Shown one piece after another: positions 1 to 5,436 of a stretch of DNA of 6,924 nucleotides. The stretch spans positions 1 through 6,924 of the forward strand of contig SKYG01000104.1 in NCBI GenBank assembly GCA_007128045.1, given 5' to 3'. This stretch comes from Bacteroidales bacterium. Its GTDB lineage: Bacteria; Bacteroidota; Bacteroidia; Bacteroidales; UBA7960. The position numbers and the translations under genes are program-made. The notes under the pieces were generated by a model. It saw only the letters and a program-made list of their open reading frames with translations, did no database searches and was not told the DNA's origin. The stretch's first letter is position 1; each line of letters opens with the position of its first letter.

Positions 1-500
1 AGACACATCCTGAAATGCTTACTATCTATTCGATTCATCAGCTTAACATACTCATCAGCGTGGAATGCTTCGGTATTTTCAAGTACGATAACAACATTCG
101 CCTCTTCAAATTGCGGAAGAACAGCCCTTACATTTTGCTCAACTTCGTCAAGCACTGCTTTTTTGCCAAAAAGTGCAGGCAAGGTTCGCAACAGAGGAGA
201 CTTAAGTGTTCTTGCTATTTCCAAGAACTTCAATAAGTGTTCAGGCTCAGTTCCCTTGGTGCCTACCTCAATTTGTAAATTATGATCAGATGCAAAATGT
301 ACCAGCTCTCCAATTTCAGAAGAATGTACATGTTCAAGTGGCAGGTTATCTGCTATCTGAACCAGGCCCACGTTCAATTCAACAGCCTTTTGAAGCAATT
401 CAAGGGCGGTCATTTTCTGTTTTGGCTGGGGCCCTTTATTCACTCCAATACTCCAGGGATATGACCATGAACTTATCCCGAAATGAAAATTATTATTCAT
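1..500 (-). CDS. TIM-barrel sugar (phosphate) isomerase/epimerase, 3' end outside window
   Basis: Reading the minus strand from an ATG at 500 gives 166 uninterrupted codons that run off the left edge, so the protein is C-terminally truncated only by the window. It starts MNNNFHFGISSWSYPW, the first strand of the xylose-isomerase-like TIM barrel (AP_endonuc_2 fold). The pattern then alternates helices and strands: QIADNLPL near 48-55, LQIEVGTKG near 75-83, and VVIVLENTEAFH near 136-147. Glu141 in the LEN motif sits where this family places a metal-binding catalytic glutamate, and the last residues (HFRMC) lead into the next strand. There is no signal peptide, so it is probably cytoplasmic. Family members interconvert ketoses and aldoses or epimerise sugars; the exact substrate cannot be read from half a protein. 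It is divergent from the carrier gene at 714. A role in catabolising sugars from this locus is inference only. Plus-strand frames over this stretch are shadows. Confidence 0.88.
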   Translation of the reverse strand, partial: MNNNFHFGISSWSYPWSIGVNKGPQPKQKMTALELLQKAVELNVGLVQIADNLPLEHVHSSEIGELVHFASDHNLQIEVGTKGTEPEHLLKFLEIARTLKSPLLRTLPALFGKKAVLDEVEQNVRAVLPQFEEANVVIVLENTEAFHADEYVKLMNRIDSKHFRMC

Positions 501-598
501 CGTGTTCGTACTTATCTTAATTGTTACATCAAATTCTGAAATTCATCTGAAATCTCATGACACGTAAAAATACAAAAAAGCAGAGCTTATAAATAACC

Positions 599-658
599 GA
601 CTGGCTTTTAATTTGGTCTTTATCCATTTTTATTTATTGTTTTTTTGTAAAGCCGGTC
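599..658. repeat. imperfect inverted repeat in the divergent spacer
   Basis: GACTGGCTTT (599-608) and AAAGCCGGTC (649-658) are complementary over 10 positions with one G-T pair, separated by 40 bases of T-rich sequence. The repeat lies between the divergent isomerase gene and the carrier gene. It could be a regulator site or the arms of a weak hairpin, but the long loop makes a terminator unlikely. The rest of the 501-713 spacer shows no convincing promoter match or small gene. Confidence 0.35.
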
Positions 659-713
659 AGTCTGTGGTAAAGGTATCGAAGTTGTTCTTCCAAAAATAAA
701 TATTCGATTCAAA

Positions 714-2045
714 ATGTTTAGATATTATCTTATTTTCTGTATCCTGTTGTTTGTCATTGGGGCAATATCGATCAGTACTGTTTTTATGTCCACTGACCGG
801 TCTCCTGGTGAGCCCATGCTGATCTTTTTCTTTGTGTGTGTGGCCCTCTATTTCATGGGTCATCGTGGGCTGAAACAATATGCATTTACAATGTGGGTTT
901 TTGCTGCGGCATCTGCTTCAATGATTTACCCCCATGCATTCGACACCTGGTTTGGGATAGATCTTGCCATTATGATTGTACCGCTGATCCAGATAATTAT
1001 GTTCGGTATGGGAACCACACTGAATATCAGTGATTTTGAACGAGTCTTAAAAATGCCTGTTCCGGTATTTATCGGGGTAATACTTCAGTTTACAATCATG
1101 CCTTCACTGGCTATCTTGCTGGTATTTATCTTTGGATTTGAGCCTGAGATCGCTGCAGGAATCATTCTCATAGGGTCATGTCCCGGAGGAGTTGCTTCTA
1201 ACCTGATGGCCTATCTGGCCAGGGGAAATGTGGCCTTATCGGTTACGATGACATCCTGCTCCACCTTACTCTCACCATTAATAACTCCTGTACTCATGGC
1301 CGTCCTTGCTGGAAGGTTCGTTCCGATTAATTTCCTGGAGATGATGCTTTCCATTTTGAATATGATCATTGTTCCCATAATGGCTGCACTTCTTGCCAAT
1401 ACCATCCTATACGGAAAAGGCAAATGGGTAAAGCATTATGGCTGGCTACTGGGAATTGCTGCATCGGGAATTATCCTTGCGCTGATATGTATGCAACTGG
1501 AACCTTCGGCGCCGGGTTTATTCTCTGCCATCAAGGGTGGACTGGTAATTGGGTTTGCCCTTATCGGAATCGTATCGTTCACCAAGCTTCTGGTATCACT
1601 CTTCAAAGGCCCCTCAGACTGGATGGACAGGGTATTGCCCGTATTATCCATGGTGTGTATCTGTTTTATTATTGCCATTATCACAGCAAGGAGTAGCGAA
1701 CAATTGTATGCTGTGGGATTATTGCTGGTAGGAGTCTCTGTTCTGCACAACCTGGCAGGTTACCAGCTGGGTTATTGGTTGGCGCGTCTTTTCAGACTGG
1801 AAGAAAGGGATTGTCGAACCGTGGCCTTCGAAGTAGGTATGCAGAACGGTGGTATGGCTTCGGGTTTGGCGATGACCGTGTTGAAGAGCCCTCTGGCTGC
1901 CCTGACACCGGCCATACACACCCCCTTGATGAATGTTACGGGGTCAATGCTGGCCACCTACTGGTCCAGCAGGCCTGAGAAAAAAACACCGAAATCGAAT
2001 AGTGCATTGGAGTATGATCCTAATTCAACAACTACAACCTTATAA
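714..2045 (+). CDS. BASS-family sodium:organic anion symporter with extra helices
   Basis: A 443-residue, strongly hydrophobic membrane protein of the bile acid:sodium symporter (BASS) family. Both signature regions are clear: GSCPGGVASN at 154-163 and EVGMQNGGMASG at 373-384. Residues that bind the two sodium ions in the bacterial ASBT structures (recalled: Q77, S114, N115, T132, S133, E260, Q264 in the Neisseria protein) find equivalents here at Q125, S162, N163, T180, S181, E373 and Q377, with identical spacing inside each cluster, so the protein should be sodium-coupled. It is about 130 residues longer than the usual bacterial member (about 310). The excess is an N-terminal region of about 48 residues (likely two helices), about 65 residues between the two signatures (two more helices, near 243-262 and 270-298), and a short polar tail. 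BASS proteins carry bile acids, pyruvate, pantoate and 2-keto acids. Beside GH88 and GH105 genes, a keto-uronate cargo is plausible but unproven. The start is the first ATG that gives a complete first helix; no Shine-Dalgarno is seen. Confidence 0.93.
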   Translation: MFRYYLIFCILLFVIGAISISTVFMSTDRSPGEPMLIFFFVCVALYFMGHRGLKQYAFTMWVFAAASASMIYPHAFDTWFGIDLAIMIVPLIQIIMFGMGTTLNISDFERVLKMPVPVFIGVILQFTIMPSLAILLVFIFGFEPEIAAGIILIGSCPGGVASNLMAYLARGNVALSVTMTSCSTLLSPLITPVLMAVLAGRFVPINFLEMMLSILNMIIVPIMAALLANTILYGKGKWVKHYGWLLGIAASGIILALICMQLEPSAPGLFSAIKGGLVIGFALIGIVSFTKLLVSLFKGPSDWMDRVLPVLSMVCICFIIAIITARSSEQLYAVGLLLVGVSVLHNLAGYQLGYWLARLFRLEERDCRTVAFEVGMQNGGMASGLAMTVLKSPLAALTPAIHTPLMNVTGSMLATYWSSRPEKKTPKSNSALEYDPNSTTTTL

Positions 2046-2101
2046 TTGAACAATCCGGTCAAGTTGCATATTTTGTTCATAATTGGTATGATCGTTCAAT
2101 T
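2044..2101. repeat. inverted repeat just after the BASS stop codon
   Basis: AATTGAACAATC (2044-2055) and GATCGTTCAATT (2090-2101) are inverted copies over 12 bases with one mismatch, separated by 34 bases. The left arm overlaps the TAA stop of the carrier gene. As RNA it could form a long-armed hairpin between the carrier and GH88 genes. No run of T follows, so a classical rho-independent terminator is not supported; an RNA-processing or mRNA-stability element, or a protein site, is as likely. Confidence 0.4.
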
Positions 2102-2119
2102 CCTTGAAAAATCCCTGTA

Positions 2120-2139
2120 GTATAAACTGGTTACTATAC
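2120..2139. promoter_or_regulatory. candidate operator palindrome upstream of GH88
   Basis: GTATAAACTGGTTACTATAC reads as two inverted half-sites, GTATAAAC and GTT(AC)TATAC, around a central TG, with a two-base bulge on the right side. It lies immediately upstream of the -7 box at 2142, where a repressor or activator could contact RNA polymerase. This is a pattern seen by eye, and short AT-rich palindromes can arise by chance. Confidence 0.3.
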
Positions 2140-2141
2140 GG

Positions 2142-2149
2142 TATTTTTG
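2142..2149 (+). promoter_or_regulatory. Bacteroidota-type -7 promoter element for the GH88 gene
   Basis: TATTTTTG matches the Bacteroidota -7 consensus TAnnTTTG exactly and ends 25 bases before the GH88 start codon, giving a plausible short leader. A TTTG-like -33 element at the usual spacing of about 19-21 bases is not evident; the nearest TTG, at 2104-2106, is too far away. If real, expression may depend on an activator, perhaps through the palindrome next to it. It would make GH88 the start of a separate transcript from the carrier gene. Confidence 0.4.
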
Positions 2150-2174
2150 CTTGTAATTTTAATACTAATAAACA

Positions 2175-3368
2175 ATGTCAATGAAAAATGTATTCGTGCT
2201 TATCGTGACTTTAACCATGTTTGTTGCATGTAAAAGGGACACTATTTTACTTGATACAGACAAATACCTGAATTTTGCCCTGGAGCAGGTGAGTAAAACA
2301 CTTGTGTCAAATACAGATCCCTGGCAAAGCCCACGTCAAATTAAACCCGGACATGTTACATGGTCTACCGTAAATTTAAATGATTGGACTTCCGGTTTCT
2401 GGCCGGGTATCCTTTGGTATATGTATGAATATTCAAACGATCCGTATTTTCGGGAGCAGGCAAACAAATGGACCATGCCTATGGAAGGTGCAAAGGACAG
2501 GGAACGTCCGAATCATGACCTGGGCTTTATGGTTTTTAACAGTTTTGGCAATGGTTATCGATTGGTTAAAGAACCTGATTATCTTCCTATTATTCTGGAG
2601 ACTGCAGATTCGCTCGCTGCCTGGTTTAATCCCAATGTGGGCACGATACTTTCCTGGCCGTGGGCAAGAGAAAAATATGGATGGGTTCACAATACGATCA
2701 TCGACAATATGATGAACCTTGAATTATTGTTCTGGGCATCTAAAAATGGTGGTGATGAATCCTACTACGACATTGCCGTAACCCATGCACTCACTACCAT
2801 GCGAAACCATGTGCGGGATGATTATTCTACCTACCATGTTGTGGTTTATGATAGTTTGTCAGGCGATGTTGTGAAAAAAGTAAAGTATCAGGGCTATGCT
2901 GATGATTCCATGTGGTCGCGCGGGCAGGCCTGGGCAATATACGGATTCACCATGTGTTATCGTGAAACCGGGATTGTTGACTTTCTGGAAACAGCTAAAG
3001 GCTTGGCAAGAACCTTTATAAATCATCTCCCTGATGATTATGTGCCTTATTGGGATTTTGATGCCCCCAATGCCCCTGATGAATATAAGGATGCTTCAGC
3101 AGCTGCCATAGCCGCCTCTGGAATTATTGAACTATCCGGTTTGATTGACAATGAAGACGAAAGTGGGTGGTTTCACAATAATGCAATACATATTTTACAT
3201 TCCCTGGCCGGGAATTATTTATCTGATGGGTCAAATCATGCCGTGTTGTGGCATTCGTCGGGCCATGTGCCCGCCAATTCGGAGGTTGATGTACCAATTA
3301 TTTATGCAGATTATTATTTTATTGAAGCTCTGTTAAGAGAAAGAAATCTTCAGAATTCGAACAGGTGA
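2175..3368 (+). CDS. GH88 unsaturated glucuronyl hydrolase, lipoprotein
   Basis: A 397-residue glycoside hydrolase of family GH88, which hydrates the double bond of a 4,5-unsaturated uronic acid at the non-reducing end of lyase products and so releases a keto-uronate. The (alpha/alpha)6-barrel motifs are in order: WTSGFWPGILW (71-81), HDLGFM (114-119), IDNMMNLELLFWAS (176-189), DDSMWSRGQAWAIYGF (243-258), PYWDFDAP (291-298) and DASAAAIAASG (306-316). Asp115 and Asp177 correspond to the two catalytic aspartates of the Bacillus UGL enzyme (recalled as D88 and D149), with almost the same spacing. The N-terminus is a signal peptide ending in the lipobox FVAC with Cys19. The next residues, KRD, are not a strong acidic surface-export signal, so periplasm-facing anchoring is favoured. 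Two in-frame ATGs (2175 and 2181) are possible; the first is used. Length is normal for GH88. The GH105 gene follows after 78 bases, suggesting co-transcription. Whether it prefers glycosaminoglycan, ulvan or other oligomers cannot be told. Confidence 0.93.
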   Translation: MSMKNVFVLIVTLTMFVACKRDTILLDTDKYLNFALEQVSKTLVSNTDPWQSPRQIKPGHVTWSTVNLNDWTSGFWPGILWYMYEYSNDPYFREQANKWTMPMEGAKDRERPNHDLGFMVFNSFGNGYRLVKEPDYLPIILETADSLAAWFNPNVGTILSWPWAREKYGWVHNTIIDNMMNLELLFWASKNGGDESYYDIAVTHALTTMRNHVRDDYSTYHVVVYDSLSGDVVKKVKYQGYADDSMWSRGQAWAIYGFTMCYRETGIVDFLETAKGLARTFINHLPDDYVPYWDFDAPNAPDEYKDASAAAIAASGIIELSGLIDNEDESGWFHNNAIHILHSLAGNYLSDGSNHAVLWHSSGHVPANSEVDVPIIYADYYFIEALLRERNLQNSNR

Positions 3369-3446
3369 CATTAATATCTGCAGGACACATGTAAAACGGA
3401 CTTTTAAGAGTGATCTCAATATATTTAAAGTGAAAATCTTATTGAA

Positions 3447-5270
3447 ATGATGTATTCTTTATATAAACACATTAGACTAGTATTTCTGGTTATCGCTATA
3501 AATATTTGTCCGGAATTGCTGTTTTCTGAGAGCCTCTGTAATTCCATACCTGTCTGCTCAAATAGTGAACCTATGGTTAGCATATCCGGACATGACCAGA
3601 CCATTCGTTGGGGTGACCGCTTTGACGAACACCCGGTAAAGGTTCATTCAAACTGCAACGAAGTCGAATTGTTTGTTAATGGTGTTTCGCAGGGTGTAAT
3701 AACCAGGAATGGCGATGATTTTTCGATAACAGGTTTTCAATGGAATGTCAGGTATAACGAACGGGGTACCCATCTGAAGGTGGTTGCCAGGAAAAATGAT
3801 GCCGTGGTTATTGATAAGCTTGACATAAATTACCAGACCCTGGAATGGGAAGAACCCTACAGATTGTTGCCAGAAGTTACAGAAATGAATAATGACACTG
3901 CAACAGTAATGGTGGTCGTTCTCGATAAAAACGGGGTGTTGTGCCTGGATGCTGACAATATCATTGCATATTCTCTTATTGGTGATGGTCAGTTGATCAA
4001 TACCCATGGTGCCACCCCTTACAAACATGAAATTCAACCAACCAATGGAAGCGCTCGAATCCGCGTAAAACTAAACGGTGGAGAATCGATGCTATCGGTA
4101 CATTCTGAACAATTGCCTACGGCATTTATTGGTGTCGGGCCAGACTCCGATGATAAAGCAAAACAACCTGAACCACTAGGTTGCCTGTCACTTTTTAAAC
4201 TTCCATCAGAAGAAGATATTATTCAATACATGAACCTGGTAGCCGATTGGCAACTTGAAAACCTTCCCGAAAGAAAACAACGGCCAGGGTCTGGATATCC
4301 ACCATATTGGTATGACCACTTCGATTGGACTAACGGATCATTTTATACTGGCGTTATGGCGCATTGGCGAACTACCGGCAACAAAAAGTATTTTGATACA
4401 ATGTTAGAATTTGCAGAGGAAGTAAATTACCAGCCCGGCACCAGGTTGTTGCATGCCGATGACCATGTTATAGGTCAGACTTATGCAGAAATTTATATGG
4501 AAAATCAAGATCGTAGAGTCATTCAACCTATGTTGGACACCTTTGATAAAATTATGGAAACCCCACATCTGGGGAGGGAAATATGGGATTGGTGTGATGC
4601 CCTGTATATGGCTCCTCCAACACTTGTTTTATTATCAAATGTCACGGGTGATGATAAATACATCGACTTTATGGATGAATTATGGTGGGATGCTACAGAC
4701 TTTCTTTACGATACAGAAGAAAAATTATTTTATCGTGATAACCGCTTCGTGATCAAGGAAGATGGAACCGGACGCCGGGAGAAAGATGGAAGTAAGGTGT
4801 TTTGGAGCAGAGGGAATGGCTGGGTGCTGGGAGGTCTTGCTCGTGTACTTGAATACATGCCCGTCGATTACCACAGTCGCGAAAAATTTGAAAATCTGTT
4901 TCGTGACATGTCGGCACGAATTACAAAGCTTCAAATGCCCGATGGTATGTGGCGCTCCAGTCTGCTTTATCCTGAATTTAATGAAGCCGGAGAATCCAGT
5001 GGAACAGCATTTTTTGCTTTTTCCCTTGCATGGGGTGTTAATCAGGGACTTCTTTGTGAAGAAACTTACATGCCATATATACTTAGATCATGGAACGGAT
5101 TGGTAAACAATGTGCACCCCGACGGGAAGCTGGGTTGGACTCAGCAAACTGGTTTTGCACCAGACGACATTCATGCTGATATGTCGGAGGTTTATGGTGC
5201 CGGAGCGTTCTTGCTTGCCGGCAGCGAGCTGGTTAGGTATGTTAACAACACAAATCAGTCCGGAAAATAG
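3447..5270 (+). CDS. secreted GH105 unsaturated uronyl hydrolase with N-terminal GH2-like beta domains
   Basis: A 607-residue protein in three parts. Residues 1 to about 28 form a signal peptide (basic start, hydrophobic core, no good lipobox). Residues about 43-230 form two predicted beta-sandwich modules. The first has SNCNEVELFVNGVSQG (68-83), the pattern of the DUF4982-like domain of GH2 enzymes. The second has LDKNGVLCLDADN (159-171) followed by GDGQL (179-183), as in GH2 C-terminal domain 5. Residues about 255-600 are a GH105 catalytic barrel: HADDHVIGQTY (336-346), WDWCDALYMAPP (380-391), VFWSRGNGWVLGGL (451-464), ESSGTAFFAFSLAWG (516-530). Asp384 in the WCDALYM motif is the expected general acid/base. 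GH105 enzymes remove unsaturated galacturonyl or glucuronyl residues from rhamnose-linked lyase products such as those of rhamnogalacturonan or ulvan. Most GH105 proteins are about 350-400 residues, so the front modules are an addition; they may bind glycan or position the enzyme. ATGATG at 3447 offers two adjacent starts. Confidence 0.9.
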   Translation: MMYSLYKHIRLVFLVIAINICPELLFSESLCNSIPVCSNSEPMVSISGHDQTIRWGDRFDEHPVKVHSNCNEVELFVNGVSQGVITRNGDDFSITGFQWNVRYNERGTHLKVVARKNDAVVIDKLDINYQTLEWEEPYRLLPEVTEMNNDTATVMVVVLDKNGVLCLDADNIIAYSLIGDGQLINTHGATPYKHEIQPTNGSARIRVKLNGGESMLSVHSEQLPTAFIGVGPDSDDKAKQPEPLGCLSLFKLPSEEDIIQYMNLVADWQLENLPERKQRPGSGYPPYWYDHFDWTNGSFYTGVMAHWRTTGNKKYFDTMLEFAEEVNYQPGTRLLHADDHVIGQTYAEIYMENQDRRVIQPMLDTFDKIMETPHLGREIWDWCDALYMAPPTLVLLSNVTGDDKYIDFMDELWWDATDFLYDTEEKLFYRDNRFVIKEDGTGRREKDGSKVFWSRGNGWVLGGLARVLEYMPVDYHSREKFENLFRDMSARITKLQMPDGMWRSSLLYPEFNEAGESSGTAFFAFSLAWGVNQGLLCEETYMPYILRSWNGLVNNVHPDGKLGWTQQTGFAPDDIHADMSEVYGAGAFLLAGSELVRYVNNTNQSGK

Positions 5271-5288
5271 TTCTCTATTGACCGCGTG

Positions 5289-5354
5289 ATGCTTATGTTC
5301 AAATTTGTTGCAGCCCTGTTACTTTTGGCAACGGTTGGATGTATTTCAGAATGA
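5289..5354 (+). pseudogene. orphan lipoprotein signal peptide (21 codons), probable gene remnant
   Basis: ATG at 5289 opens a 21-codon frame, MLMFKFVAALLLLATVGCISE, that stops at TGA 5352-5354. It is a textbook lipoprotein signal peptide: basic N-region, Leu/Ala-rich core, lipobox TVGC with Cys18, and only three residues after the cysteine. Nothing mature follows in this frame. In the +1 frame, the codons right after the cysteine region read NDEKQKSK, a polar stretch such as often follows the lipid cysteine, and that frame stays open into the next gene. It could be the front end of a lipoprotein gene lost by deletion or frameshift, a true micro-lipoprotein, or chance. A decayed remnant seems most likely. 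Confidence 0.45.
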
Positions 5355-5370
5355 CGAAAAACAAAAAAGC

Positions 5371-5412
5371 AAACTTAAAAGAATTAACTTTATGATAGCT
5401 GAAAACTTAAAA
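5371..5412. repeat. 10-bp direct repeat upstream of the propeller gene
   Basis: AAACTTAAAA occurs at 5371-5380 and again at 5403-5412, starts 32 bases apart (about three helical turns), just upstream of the chosen start of the propeller gene at 5437. It may be a paired binding site for a regulator. The region is AT-rich, so chance is a fair alternative. No full promoter is recognisable in the 5271-5436 gap. Confidence 0.3.
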
Positions 5413-5436
5413 TATGTATTTGTTCGTGCCATAGTT

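Noticed and set aside
206..520. A 104-codon plus-strand open frame
   Set aside because: It is antisense to the isomerase gene, which has a clear TIM-barrel translation; the plus-strand product shows no family-like pattern.
641..658. T-run next to the spacer inverted repeat as a rho-independent terminator
   Set aside because: The run of T lies inside the 40-base loop and not after a compact GC-rich stem, and no plus-strand gene ends just before it.
1436..1750. A 104-codon minus-strand open frame inside the carrier gene
   Set aside because: It lies wholly antisense to a well-supported BASS protein and its translation looks like low-information shadow sequence.
3462..3515. Cys21 of the GH105 protein as a lipoprotein cysteine
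   Set aside because: The preceding residues (AINIC) do not fit a lipobox, and the hydrophobic region continues past it, favouring an ordinary signal peptide.
3648..4037. A 129-codon minus-strand frame inside the GH105 gene
   Set aside because: Antisense to the beta-domain region whose plus-strand translation has recognisable motifs; no start context or domain supports it.
5415..5422. TGTATTTG as a -7 promoter element for the propeller gene
   Set aside because: It has one mismatch to TAnnTTTG, no -33 partner, and would leave a leader of only a few bases before the ATG at 5437.
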